From NCBI GenBank assembly GCA_040752855.1, contig JBFMHP010000037.1, positions 24,480 to 88,479 on the forward strand: 64,000 bases of DNA. The letters run 5' to 3'. Both the position numbers and the translations under genes were made by a program. Source of the stretch: JBFMHP01 sp040752855 (GTDB lineage: Bacteria; Pseudomonadota; Gammaproteobacteria; RBG-16-57-12). Below the pieces are notes generated by a model that saw only the letters and a program-made list of their open reading frames with translations, had not been told where the DNA came from and made no database searches. Below are positions 14,565-22,584 of this stretch, piece by piece; positions within the stretch are counted from its first letter, which is position 1, and every line of letters begins with the position of its first letter.

Positions 14565-15590
14565 ATGACGACAACCCCGGTGGAGATCGCCATCCTCGTC
14601 TTTCCCGAGACCAGCGCCTCGGTGGTTTACGGGATGTACGACCTGTTCTGCGCGGCGGGCCGGGATTGGGGGCTGGTTACCGAGGGCCGTCCCGGCCCCG
14701 CCTTGATCCGCCCGTTACTGGCCGCCAGGAACGAGCAACCGCTTACCGTGATCAATGGCGGGCACATCCTGCCCGATACCACCTTGGCGCGATGTCCGAA
14801 TGCCGGAATCATTTGCGTGCCGGAGGTCAGCCTGCCACCGGGTGAACCGCTGGCCGAACGTTACCGCGAGGAGATCGGCTGGCTGCGGCAGCGCCATGCG
14901 GCGGGCGCCATCCTGGCCTCGGCCTGTTCGGGCGCGATGTTATTCGCTGAGGCGGGGCTGCTCGATGGCTGCGAGGCGACCACGCATTGGGCCTGGTGCG
15001 ATGTGATGCGCGAGCGCTTCCCCACGATCACGGTCCACGCCCAGCGCGCCCTGGTGGTCAGCGGCGAAGAACAGCGCCTGATCATGGCGGGCGGCGGCAC
15101 ATCGTGGATGGACCTGGCGCTGTATCTCATTGCACGCTCCGTCGGCGTGGAGGCCGCCATGCAGGTCGCGCGCATCAATCTCATCGACTGGCATCACATC
15201 GGGCAACAACCCTTCGCCCGCCTCGCCCGCACCCGGCAGGTCGACGATGCGATCATCGCGCGCTGCCAGACCTGGATCGCCGAGCATTATCAGGAAGCCA
15301 ACCCGGTGAGCGCCATGGTGCGCCTGTCCGGCCTTGCCGAGCGCACCTTCAAGCGACGCTTTCAGCAGGCCACCGGCATGTCGCCGCTTGAGTATGTGCA
15401 CACGCTGCGGCTTGAGGAGGCCAAGCATATGCTGGAAGCGAGCGACCTGCCCATCGAGGCCATTGCCGAGGAAGTGGGCTACGAAGACGCAGGATTTTTC
15501 AGCCAGCTGTTCCGGCGCAAGGTCACCCTCACCCCGGCGCAGTACCGCAAGCGTTTCGCGGCATTGCGCCAGTCGCTGGCAGTGAAGTGA
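14565..15590 (+). CDS. GlxA-type transcriptional regulator (DJ-1/PfpI domain + AraC HTH)
   Basis: A 341-residue regulator. Residues 5-200 form a class I glutamine-amidotransferase-like DJ-1/PfpI domain ('VEIAILVFPETSASVVYGMY', 'GAILASACSGAMLFAEAGLL' with the nucleophile-elbow Cys, 'ATTHWAWCD'). Residues 235-335 are an AraC-type double HTH ('SGLAERTFKRRFQQATGMSP', 'IEAIAEEVGYEDAGFFSQLF'). It is divergent from the homocysteine methyltransferase homologue with 168 bases between starts, so that gene is its probable target. A second GlxA-type protein with the same layout is at 26072. Confidence 0.88.
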   Translation: MTTTPVEIAILVFPETSASVVYGMYDLFCAAGRDWGLVTEGRPGPALIRPLLAARNEQPLTVINGGHILPDTTLARCPNAGIICVPEVSLPPGEPLAERYREEIGWLRQRHAAGAILASACSGAMLFAEAGLLDGCEATTHWAWCDVMRERFPTITVHAQRALVVSGEEQRLIMAGGGTSWMDLALYLIARSVGVEAAMQVARINLIDWHHIGQQPFARLARTRQVDDAIIARCQTWIAEHYQEANPVSAMVRLSGLAERTFKRRFQQATGMSPLEYVHTLRLEEAKHMLEASDLPIEAIAEEVGYEDAGFFSQLFRRKVTLTPAQYRKRFAALRQSLAVK

Positions 15591-15593
15591 ACA

Positions 15594-15759
15594 CTACACC
15601 ACCTCTGTGCCTGTAATAATTGCTACGGCTAACGTCAGAACCAGTGCCATGACCGGGCAGAGGAAGATTGCTCCAGCCTTGCTCGGGGGCCACAGCCGGA
15701 GTCCAGGGCGCGCCTGCGGCGTAGATCGCCACTCTGCGCAAAAACAGCATTGTGTTCAT
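15594..15759 (-). pseudogene. Possible small membrane-protein remnant
   Basis: A short frame with a good ribosome-binding site (GGAGGTCGC before ATG 15757-15759) starts MNTMLFLRRVAIYAAGAPWT. In its second half a different frame encodes 'AIFLCPVMALVLTLAVAIIT', a clear transmembrane segment, ending at 15594-15596. A single frameshift would join the two into about 55 residues. No family is recognised and the call is weak. Confidence 0.3.
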
Positions 15760-15845
15760 GCGACCTCCATATAAGGTGGCTAAACGGGCGAGCTCAGCGC
15801 ACGACAGGGAGCGCGGCTTTGTGACGGTTATTGTTTTCCGGCGTG

Positions 15846-16285
15846 TCAGTTATCAGCATAGCCATTACTCCACGTTCGCGACGCGTCGTGGTTGCGAAGA
15901 TCTACGCCATAATCCACCGCGGCCTTCATCGCCATAGCACGGACACCCAACCCGCAACCATCTCCATACGGATAGATTCCTTCACCTGCGTGGCAACAAG
16001 AGAGAGATCAGTTCCGCCTTTGCCGTCATCCTGCAGCGAGAACTCTACGGTCGATCCAAAGTACTCGACTGAGAACAGTGATGGCGCATCGTTCTTCAGT
16101 ATGCGCCCTGAAAATGGTTCGTATCCAAGAATATGGAAGGTGACTTGTCCATTGACCTCCCGGGTGGATTCTGCCCAATAGCGTGCACGGCCTTCATCAG
16201 TGGCAAGCGCTGAGAAAACCTTTTCCTTGGGGGAGCTGAAGTGCATCTTCCATCGAATGATGCCTTTCTCGGTCTGAAATGACAT
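15846..16285 (-). pseudogene. SRPBCC/AHSA1 domain gene with frameshift near the C-terminus
   Basis: The open frame from 16285 gives MSFQTEKGIIRWKMHFSSPK, a START/AHSA1 protein with 'VFSALATDEGRARYWAESTR', ending early at 'EMVAGWVSVLWR'. In a shifted frame the expected C-terminal helix follows directly: 'AMKAAVDYGVDLRNHDASRT', stopping at 15846-15848. One small indel at about 15938 thus cuts the terminal helix. The truncated 119-residue product may still fold, but AHSA1 ligand pockets normally include this helix. Confidence 0.7.
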
Positions 16286-16324
16286 TCGTTGGCCTCCTGA
16301 CGTGTTCGTTGTTACGCCCTCAAT

Positions 16325-16351
16325 CCCGGACTAAGCTTCGCTCCATCCGGG
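16325..16351. repeat. REP-like palindrome
   Basis: CCCGGA (16325-16330) and TCCGGG (16346-16351) enclose CTAAGCTTCGCTCCA, the pattern of a common proteobacterial extragenic palindrome. It lies between the SRPBCC gene and the DUF4396 gene. Confidence 0.4.
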
Positions 16352-16474
16352 CTACTCGCTTGGCTGCTCGGCTCCGCCCATCATCTTTGGGTAACACCAC
16401 ACCTGGCCTCTGCTCAGGGTGGGACTCGCTGCCGGCCGGTACCTGGCACGCCGCAGTCGCGGTTAATTGTTGGA

Positions 16475-16508
16475 GCAGGCGGAGAGTGCACGGGCACCCT
16501 CCGCCTGC
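16475..16508. terminator. Strong hairpin downstream of the DUF4396 gene
   Basis: GCAGGCGGAG (16475-16484) and CTCCGCCTGC (16499-16508) form a perfect 10-bp stem 30 bases after the DUF4396 stop on the minus strand. There is no T-run on the leftward side, so it may be an RNA-stabilising hairpin rather than an intrinsic terminator. Confidence 0.4.
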
Positions 16509-16538
16509 CTGCCATCAGATCAAGTCTGAATTCTATGC

Positions 16539-17060
16539 CTAATGACACGGTTGCTTGATATCCCGACTAAGCAGCCAATAGTTTACCGGCCAGGCGGCAA
16601 TGAAGCCTGCGGGCAAGGCAAACAGGTAACCCACCCAGAACTGGAGCGAAATCACCGAGCTTGCATGGACGCCGCCGAGGTTGTAATCGACTACGTTCAT
16701 GACCAGTTCCATCACCGCGATCGAGATCGTCTCACCCAACCAGATCAGACGGAATGCTTCTCCCCAACTCTTCCCTTTTCGTACCAAGGGCCACAACCCA
16801 AACAGATAGCCGCTGGCGAACCCCAACGCGGTGGCCAACACGATCGTCGCCCACGGTTCGAATCCGAGGGTGACGCCGATCATCAATCCCGCCAGTTCGC
16901 CAATGGCGCAGCCCAATAGACAATGCAGTGTGACGTGGGTCGCCAGTGTGGTTTTCGACCCACTGGTATGCTCATGATGTGCGTGTAGCGTATGTCCGCC
17001 CGTGTGGGGCATGACGCTGGTATGGCCGGTAGTCGAGTGACACTGTTTCTGCTGTTGCAT
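16539..17060 (-). CDS. DUF4396 membrane protein with His-rich N-terminus
   Basis: A 173-residue protein. Residues 1-35 are rich in His and Ser/Thr ('GHTLHAHHEHTSG'), a likely metal-binding leader. The rest is a DUF4396 membrane domain of about four helices with 'THVTLHCLLGCAIGELAGLM' and 'WLGETISIAVMELVMNVVDY', where conserved Cys, His, Glu and Met residues are typical of the family. A CueR-type promoter (17376-17406) points at this gene, so it is probably copper-induced. A 259-bp repeat element lies in the 5' leader. AGGATACGACA precedes the ATG. Confidence 0.8.
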   Translation of the reverse strand: MQQQKQCHSTTGHTSVMPHTGGHTLHAHHEHTSGSKTTLATHVTLHCLLGCAIGELAGLMIGVTLGFEPWATIVLATALGFASGYLFGLWPLVRKGKSWGEAFRLIWLGETISIAVMELVMNVVDYNLGGVHASSVISLQFWVGYLFALPAGFIAAWPVNYWLLSRDIKQPCH

Positions 17061-17099
17061 TGTCGTATCCTCCGTATGGGTTAAGGGCGGGAAATGCTT

Positions 17100-17358
17100 T
17101 TATTAACCCGGCGGCGAAAGACATCTGTTTTTGTCCCCTCTCCCTCAGGGAGAGGGCTAGGGTGAGGGGTTTGATTTTACTCCCTCATCCTCGGCAACTG
17201 CTCCATGCGTTGCCCTACCTCCTGCATCCATGCAGTCGTGTCCTTCTCGACTCGGGTTCCGGACTTCGTCCTACCGACTCCATCCATGGAGTCGTCCCTG
17301 AGGGAGAAGGGACGCCTCTAGAATGCGTGACTGATATATTTGATCGCCGGGTTAATAA
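17100..17358. mobile_element. 259-bp MITE-like element with 14-bp terminal inverted repeats
   Basis: TTATTAACCCGGCG (17100-17113) and its exact reverse complement CGCCGGGTTAATAA (17345-17358) bound a non-coding stretch. The stretch contains palindromic CTCTCCCTCAGGGAGAG and a second CCCTGAGGGAGAAGGGACG. Related partial copies occur at 32690-32764, 34571-34702 and 38466-38630. It carries no transposase. It lies between the CueR promoter (-10 at 17376-17381) and the DUF4396 start, 18 bases from the -10 element. Confidence 0.65.
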
Positions 17359-17375
17359 TTATTCCCGTATTAATG

Positions 17376-17406
17376 ACTTTAGAGCTTCCCATCGTGGGAA
17401 GGTCAA
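17376..17406 (-). promoter_or_regulatory. CueR-type copper-responsive promoter and operator
   Basis: On the minus strand TTGACC (17401-17406) and TAAAGT (17376-17381) are 19 bases apart, the long spacer of MerR-family promoters. A perfect dyad, CTTCCC-ATCGT-GGGAAG (17385-17401), fills the spacer and matches the CueR box ACCTTCC-N7-GGAAGGT. It fires leftward toward the DUF4396 gene; cueR itself starts 50 bases to the right on the other strand. Confidence 0.85.
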
Positions 17407-17455
17407 GCGACACTATAAAATCAAGTGAGCACATATATCGGAGAGGTGAGAGGGC

Positions 17456-17884
17456 ATGAATATCGGACAAGCAGCCAAGCTTGGGGGCGTAAGCGCCAAG
17501 ATGGTCCGGCATTACGAAAGTATCGGTTTATTGAGCACAGCCAAACGTACCGCGTCAAATTATCGGGTTTACAGCGAAAAGGACGTGCATATTCTCCGTT
17601 TTATAAAGCAGGCACGAACCCTCGGTTTTCCCATCGAACACATTAAAGAATTGCTGAGTTTGTGGCACAACCAGCGTCGCAGCAGTCAACGAGTGAAGGA
17701 ACTCGCTCAGAAGCACCTACGGGAACTGGACACACGGATACGGGAATTAAGCGAAATCAAGGCCACATTGGAAAATCTGATGCAGCATTGCCACGGCGAC
17801 GACCGGCCCGAGTGTCCGATCCTGGATGGCTTGGCGACTAAAAATCTACGGCTTGGTCGACCCGGAACAGTCCGGGTGAAATAA
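17456..17884 (+). CDS. cueR: CueR, Cu(I)-responsive MerR-family regulator
   Basis: A 142-residue MerR protein. The winged HTH is at residues 1-70 ('MNIGQAAKLGGVSAKMVRHY', 'ESIGLLSTAKRTASNYRVYS'), followed by the dimerisation helix. The C-terminal loop 'CHGDDRPECPIL' supplies the two Cys ligands that set copper/silver specificity in CueR. It binds the dyad between it and the divergent DUF4396 gene and activates by promoter distortion. GAGAGGG precedes the ATG. Confidence 0.92.
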   Translation: MNIGQAAKLGGVSAKMVRHYESIGLLSTAKRTASNYRVYSEKDVHILRFIKQARTLGFPIEHIKELLSLWHNQRRSSQRVKELAQKHLRELDTRIRELSEIKATLENLMQHCHGDDRPECPILDGLATKNLRLGRPGTVRVK

Positions 17885-17934
17885 AATACCTGGGCTCGTT
17901 GCCACCTAACCGGGGCGATGCTAATCCGTCACCC

Positions 17935-19050
17935 CTACGTCTTGTCTGATAAGGCGGTAAACAACGCCGCCACCAAATCAGACTGGGTGATCATGCCTAC
18001 GACCCGCTGCTGCTCATCGACGACGGGCATGTGGTGCAGGCCGCCGTCGGAGAAGCCATGCACGAGATCCGCGATGGGTTGTTCGGGGCGCGCCGTGCGA
18101 ACGCGGCGGGTCATGATGTCGGCCACGCGCCGCGCGGCGCTGTGGCGCGGGATGCCTTCGGGCAAGCGCTCGCTTTGCGCCATAAAGAAATCATGCAGCG
18201 ACACGATACCGACCAATTTGTCTTCCGCATCCACCACGGGCAAGGTCGCGATCTTGTGCCGCGCCAACCGCACCCAGGCCTCGTCCACGGAAGCGTCCGG
18301 ACCGACACACACGACATCGCGCGACATGAGATCGGCGCAGCGCATGGCGCCCCAGTGACGGCGTTGCGCATGCCGATGGGCGCGGATCATGAGTTCCTCC
18401 AAGTCTTCACGATCGATATCGAGCACTTCGCCGAAGGACGCCAGCGCCGCGTCCAGGTCTTCCTTGACGAAGCCGGTGCGATGGGTCGGCAGGGGATCGC
18501 GCGTGCCATGCGGATGCGATGCCGCCGCGTTATGATGCGGGTAGCGTCGCCCCATGCCGTTATGGAGCAGCAGCGCCAACAGCAGCATGAACAGCGAATT
18601 GGCCGCCACCAAGAGCACGAATCCGTAACCCAGCGCATGGATGGGCCCGCCGGCCAAGACGGCGGTCAGCGCCACCGCCCCGCCCGGCGGATGTAAGCAA
18701 CGCAGCGCAAACATCGCCGCGACCGCTGCGGCACCCGCCAATGCCGCGCTGGCCCCGCCGTCACCGAACCACTGTAGGCACGCCACGCCGATCAGCGCCG
18801 CAATCACGTTACCGCCGAAGAGCGCCCAGGGTTGCGCCAGCGGACTGGCCGGCACGGCAAACAACAGCACCGCGGAGGCGCCCATCGGCGCGATGAACCA
18901 GGGATTGACGGTACCGAGCACCTGTCGACTGAGCCATTCGGTAAACAGTAGCCCGAGCCCGACGCCCAAGATGCCCAGCCAGATCTCTCGCCGTCCCATG
19001 CTCAACGGCGCCGGGTAGAAGAGACGCAACCAGTTCAACAGGAGCTCCAT
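17935..19050 (-). CDS. HPP family membrane protein with C-terminal CBS pair
   Basis: A 371-residue protein. Residues 20-170 form a four-helix HPP domain with its name motif in 'ALRCLHPPGGAVALTAVLAG'. Residues 235-365 contain two CBS domains ('MSRDVVCVGPDASVDEAWVR', 'KIATLPVVDAEDKLVGIVSL', 'LHHMPVVDEQQRVVGMITQS'). HPP proteins have been linked to nitrite transport in cyanobacteria and chloroplasts; CBS domains usually sense adenine nucleotides. It lies 10 bases downstream of the flavohemoglobin stop on the same strand, so it is probably NorR/NO-induced in the same operon. Confidence 0.88.
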   Translation of the reverse strand: MELLLNWLRLFYPAPLSMGRREIWLGILGVGLGLLFTEWLSRQVLGTVNPWFIAPMGASAVLLFAVPASPLAQPWALFGGNVIAALIGVACLQWFGDGGASAALAGAAAVAAMFALRCLHPPGGAVALTAVLAGGPIHALGYGFVLLVAANSLFMLLLALLLHNGMGRRYPHHNAAASHPHGTRDPLPTHRTGFVKEDLDAALASFGEVLDIDREDLEELMIRAHRHAQRRHWGAMRCADLMSRDVVCVGPDASVDEAWVRLARHKIATLPVVDAEDKLVGIVSLHDFFMAQSERLPEGIPRHSAARRVADIMTRRVRTARPEQPIADLVHGFSDGGLHHMPVVDEQQRVVGMITQSDLVAALFTALSDKT

Positions 19051-19060
19051 GGTCGCACCC

Positions 19061-20239
19061 TTAGCTCAGCGCCGCCGCCGGACCGAAAAACTCATAGCGC
19101 GTCTGCGCCTCGGGGATGCCGAGCGCCTGCAAGTTGCGTTTGATCAGCGCCATGAACGGCTTGGGGCCGAGAAAATACGCGTCGATGTCGCGCGTCTCGG
19201 GCAACCATTGCGCCAGACGGGCCTGGTCCAACAACCCCACCGCATCGGCAGCATCGGCATCGGCCGCCTGCTCGTAGCAATTAAAGCGCTTGAGTTGCGG
19301 ATGCCGACCCGCCAGCGCATCGATGCTGTCACGAAAGGCGTGCGCCGCCCGATTGCGCGCGCAATGAATGAAGTGAATCGGCCGCTCGGTCTTGAGCGCG
19401 GCCTGCAACATGGCCATCAGGGGCGTGATTCCTACTCCGCCGCTGATGAGCACCAGGGGACGACCGTTGTGCTGCAAGGTAAAAGCGCCGGCCGGCGGGA
19501 AGACTTCGAGGACATCGCCTTCGCCGACCCGGTCATGCAAATGATTCGAAACCACGCCCCCCGGCTCGCGCTTGACGCTGATGCGCAAGTCCCTCCCATT
19601 GGGCGCGGCGGACAGCGAGTAATTGCGGCGCTGCTCCTGCCCATCGATCACAAGGCGCAGGCCGATGTATTGGCCGGGCTGGTGGGCGATCACGGGGCCG
19701 CCGTCCTGCGGCGCGAGGTAAAAGGAGGTGATCTCGCTGCTTTCGGGCACCTTTCGGAGCACGCGGAACAACCGGCCGCCACGCCAGCCGCCGGTAGCGG
19801 CCGCGTTGGCAGCATAGTGCCGCTCTTCGGCGGCGATCAAGATGTCGGCCAACTGCTGGTACGCGGCGCCCCAGGCTGCCAGCACCGCCTCGGTCGCGAC
19901 CTCCTCGCCCAGCACCTCGCGGATGGCGCGCAGCAGACACGCGCCCACAATGGGATAGTGTTCGGGCTGAACCTGCAGCGACACGTGTTTGTTGATGATC
20001 TGCGCAGGCAGCTCGCCCAGGCCTTCCAGCTGATCGATGTGCCGCGCGTACATCAGGATACCGTTGGCCAAGGCGCGCGGTTGCGCACCACTGGCCTGAT
20101 GGGCCTGATTGAACAGCGGTCGCACCTGCGGGTACTCCCCGAGCAGGATGCGGTAGAAGTGTTGGGTGAGGGCCTCGCCCCCGGTTTCAAGCAAGGGCAC
20201 GGTATTTTTTACGATGGCGCGTTGGGCGTCGTTCAGCAT
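19061..20239 (-). CDS. hmp: Flavohemoglobin, nitric oxide dioxygenase
   Basis: A 392-residue protein, the normal Hmp length, which oxidises NO to nitrate with O2 and NAD(P)H. The globin domain is at residues 1-140, with the proximal heme His in 'INKHVSLQVQPEHYPIVG'. The FAD domain ('QPGQYIGLRLVIDGQEQRRN', 'YSLSAAPNGRDLRISVKREP') and NAD domain ('LVLISGGVGITPLMAMLQAA', 'AYFLGPKPFMALIKRNLQAL') follow. The ATG at 20237-20239 follows GGAGGATC. A sigma-54 promoter, an IHF site and NorR sites lie upstream, shared with divergent norR. Confidence 0.95.
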   Translation of the reverse strand: MLNDAQRAIVKNTVPLLETGGEALTQHFYRILLGEYPQVRPLFNQAHQASGAQPRALANGILMYARHIDQLEGLGELPAQIINKHVSLQVQPEHYPIVGACLLRAIREVLGEEVATEAVLAAWGAAYQQLADILIAAEERHYAANAAATGGWRGGRLFRVLRKVPESSEITSFYLAPQDGGPVIAHQPGQYIGLRLVIDGQEQRRNYSLSAAPNGRDLRISVKREPGGVVSNHLHDRVGEGDVLEVFPPAGAFTLQHNGRPLVLISGGVGITPLMAMLQAALKTERPIHFIHCARNRAAHAFRDSIDALAGRHPQLKRFNCYEQAADADAADAVGLLDQARLAQWLPETRDIDAYFLGPKPFMALIKRNLQALGIPEAQTRYEFFGPAAALS

Positions 20240-20270
20240 AGATCCTCCACAAAGTCTGAGCGAAATGCTA

Positions 20271-20287
20271 GGGCAAAAGACGTGCCA
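20271..20287 (-). promoter_or_regulatory. Sigma-54 promoter of hmp
   Basis: On the minus strand TGGCACG-N4-TTGCC (20271-20287) matches the -24/-12 consensus of RpoN promoters. It is 32 bases upstream of the hmp start and is the expected target of the enhancer-binding protein NorR encoded next door. Confidence 0.85.
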
Positions 20288-20304
20288 GCAATCACTTGTT
20301 GTTA

Positions 20305-20317
20305 AATCAAACATTTA
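20305..20317. promoter_or_regulatory. IHF binding site between NorR sites and sigma-54 promoter
   Basis: AATCAAACATTTA is a perfect match to the IHF consensus WATCAANNNNTTR. It sits between the sigma-54 promoter and the NorR sites, where IHF bending would bring the enhancer-binding protein to the polymerase. Confidence 0.7.
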
Positions 20318-20328
20318 CAACCTATAAT

Positions 20329-20365
20329 GTCGTTTTGACCTGTTCTAAACATTAGTCAAAATGAC
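20329..20365. promoter_or_regulatory. Cluster of NorR enhancer sites
   Basis: Two GT-N7-AC sites, GTCGTTTTGAC (20329-20339) and GTCAAAATGAC (20355-20365), flank a weaker one, GTTCTAAACAT (20342-20352). The three centres are 13 bases apart. E. coli NorR also uses three GT-N7-AC sites. They lie upstream of the hmp promoter and just before norR, where they could also mediate autoregulation. Confidence 0.7.
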
Positions 20366-20380
20366 TCTCAAGAGGTCGAT

Positions 20381-22054
20381 ATGACAACATCGCAATGGCT
20401 GACGGTCCTGGTGCCGTTGGTAGCCGACCTGTCCCAGGAGATGCCCGAAGCGGAGCGTTACCGGCGCTTGTTGCAGGCGCTGCGCGCCTTGTTTCCCTGC
20501 GACGCCGCCTCTCTGTTGCGACTGGAAGGCGATTGGTTGGCGCCGCTGGCCATCGACGGCCTCAGCCGCGATACCCTGGGCCGCCGGTTCCGGGTGACGG
20601 AACATCCGCGCTTCGCGGCGCTGCTCGAAACGCCGCAGCCCAAGCGATTCGCGCCCGACAGCCCATTGCCCGATCCCTACGACGGTCTGATCGAAGGTCT
20701 GCAAGGACACCTCGAGGTGCACGACTGCATGGGATGTGTGCTGCACGTGGAAGGCCGGCCGTGGGGATTGTTGACACTGGATTCGCTCACCCCCGGCAGC
20801 TTCACCGCGGGCCATCTCGAGATGCTGCAAATCTTCGGCAATTTCGCCGCCGCCACCGTCGCGGCCGCCATGCGCATCAATCGTCTCGCGGGGCGGATCG
20901 AGGACGAACATCGTCAAGCCGAGCGCTACCGGCGGGCCGCCGGGCAGCCGAGCCGTGAATTATTGGGACACAGCAGCGCCTTCAAACGGCTGCTTAAGGA
21001 AGTAGACCTGGTCGCCGCCAGCGACCTCACAGTACTCATCACCGGTGAAACCGGGGTGGGCAAGGAGTTGGTGGCGCAGGCGCTGCACGCCCGCTCCGCG
21101 CGTTCCAACCGGCCCTTGGTCAGCCTGAACTGCGCGGCCTTACCCGACACCCTGATCGAAAACGAACTGTTCGGTCACGTGCGCGGCGCTTTCACCGGCG
21201 CGGTGGCCGAGCGTCAAGGCAAATTCGAATTGGCCGACGGCGGCACGTTGTTTCTCGATGAGGTCGGCGAACTGCCGTTGACGGCGCAGGCCAAGTTGTT
21301 GCGCGTGCTGCAGAGCGGACAACTGCAACGCCTCGGCTCGGACCGCGAGCACCACGTGGATGTGCGCCTGATCGTGGCAACCAATCGGGATCTGGCCGCC
21401 GAAGTCCGGGCCGGCCGTTTGCGCGCCGATATCTATCATCGCTTGAGCGTCTATCCCTTGCGGGTTCCGCCGCTGCGCGAGCGCGGACGCGATGTGCTGT
21501 TGCTGAGCGGTTTTTTCCTGGAAGAGAATCGCTCCCGCCTCGGCCTGGGCAGTTTGCGGCTGGATCACGATGCGCAGGCCGCGCTGCTGGCCTACGACTG
21601 GCCCGGTAACGTGCGCGAATTGGAACACCTGATCGGACGCAGCGTACTCAAGGCGCTGGGTCGGCAGCAGCCGCGGCCGCGCATCGTCACGCTTACCGCG
21701 GCCGATCTTGATCTCCCCGCTCCCCCGCCTGATTGCGTGCAACACGGTGCCGGTCGGTCCGATGCCCTGCCCCTTCCGCCGCACACGGCACACCAAGGTC
21801 TGCGGCAAACGGTGGAGGCGTTCGAGCGCCAACTGATTCAACACTGCTTGCAACGGCACGACCACAACTGGGCGGCCGCGGCGCGGGAGCTACACATGGA
21901 CCGCGCCAATCTCGCCCGGCTTGCGCGCCGGTTGGGCCTGGACACCGTCACTCCACAAACGCGACGGACTAAAGAGGGAACGAGTACTGCAAACCCCGCC
22001 GTGCCGATGAACGCGGCGGGCAGTGTTCGGATTGCTAGCGATAAAGTGGGTTGA
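20381..22054 (+). CDS. norR: NorR, NO-sensing sigma-54 activator
   Basis: A 557-residue bacterial enhancer-binding protein. The GAF domain (about 20-170) keeps all the residues implicated in the mononuclear iron site of E. coli NorR, here Tyr100, Asp101, His114, Cys116 and Asp134. The AAA+ domain (about 195-420) has Walker A 'GETGVGKE', the sigma-54-contacting 'GAFTGA' and Walker B 'LFLDEVGEL'. A Fis-type HTH follows at about 485-520 ('NWAAAARELHMDRANLARLA'). The Pro/Thr-rich tail is longer than usual. It is divergent from hmp with 141 bases between starts. Confidence 0.95.
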   Translation: MTTSQWLTVLVPLVADLSQEMPEAERYRRLLQALRALFPCDAASLLRLEGDWLAPLAIDGLSRDTLGRRFRVTEHPRFAALLETPQPKRFAPDSPLPDPYDGLIEGLQGHLEVHDCMGCVLHVEGRPWGLLTLDSLTPGSFTAGHLEMLQIFGNFAAATVAAAMRINRLAGRIEDEHRQAERYRRAAGQPSRELLGHSSAFKRLLKEVDLVAASDLTVLITGETGVGKELVAQALHARSARSNRPLVSLNCAALPDTLIENELFGHVRGAFTGAVAERQGKFELADGGTLFLDEVGELPLTAQAKLLRVLQSGQLQRLGSDREHHVDVRLIVATNRDLAAEVRAGRLRADIYHRLSVYPLRVPPLRERGRDVLLLSGFFLEENRSRLGLGSLRLDHDAQAALLAYDWPGNVRELEHLIGRSVLKALGRQQPRPRIVTLTAADLDLPAPPPDCVQHGAGRSDALPLPPHTAHQGLRQTVEAFERQLIQHCLQRHDHNWAAAARELHMDRANLARLARRLGLDTVTPQTRRTKEGTSTANPAVPMNAAGSVRIASDKVG

Positions 22055-22139
22055 TCACTCGATCAACCCTTGAACACCAAACCGCCTCTGCGCCGGCCAA
22101 GCAAGAACGAGCGAGAAGCAGCCAGATATGCCGCTGGTT

Positions 22140-22457
22140 TTATTTTCCGTACGTTTTGATGTGATAGAAACTCAAACCGGCCTCGTCGGTATTTTCCATG
22201 AGCGAAAAGAATTCCGGGCTGGTTTGCTCAGCTTGGACCACGCGGTCAGCGGCTTCCTTGTTCTCAAAAAACACCAAATCGGCGTAACTACCGACTACAT
22301 TTTTGAGAAGTATTCGTTTGATAATGCCGGTTTGCTTTTGAACAAAATCTTGTTCAAAGTCATCTGATGCCTTAAGCAGCATCTGCTCATCAACGCCCGC
22401 CTTCAGTTTGAACGGTGCCAGGGAAATGTACATAGCTTCTCGATTTGGGTTTGTCAT
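22140..22457 (-). CDS. Small dimeric alpha/beta-barrel (ABM-like) protein
   Basis: A 105-residue protein with 'AMYISLAPFKLKAGVDEQML' and 'GSYADLVFFENKEAADRVVQ', which fit the ferredoxin-like fold of antibiotic biosynthesis monooxygenase/dimeric alpha-beta barrel proteins. No catalytic residue can be assigned. AGGAGGAACATCACC precedes the ATG. It is monocistronic, with a MITE-like element immediately upstream. Confidence 0.6.
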   Translation of the reverse strand: MTNPNREAMYISLAPFKLKAGVDEQMLLKASDDFEQDFVQKQTGIIKRILLKNVVGSYADLVFFENKEAADRVVQAEQTSPEFFSLMENTDEAGLSFYHIKTYGK

Positions 22458-22471
22458 GGTGATGTTCCTCC

Positions 22472-22584
22472 TTTAGGGCACTTCTAAAAATTCGCATCGT
22501 CATTCCGGCGAATGCCGGAATCCAGTGCTTTCAAAGATCTGTACACCGGTCTTCACCGGTATGACGCGCATTTAGAGGTGCCCT
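22472..22584. mobile_element. About 105-bp MITE-like palindromic element
   Basis: GGGCACTTCTAAAA at the left and its imperfect inverse ATTTAGAGGTGCCC at the right bound the element, with TTTA on each side as a possible target duplication (22472-22475 and 22581-22584 region). Inside is the palindrome ATTCCGGCGAATGCCGGAAT and a second CACCGGTCTTCACCGGT. There is no coding capacity. It abuts the ribosome-binding site of the gene at 22457. Confidence 0.6.

Noticed and set aside
19049..20305. Long plus-strand frame over the flavohemoglobin gene
   Set aside because: The opposite strand encodes an unmistakable Hmp with matching regulatory sites.
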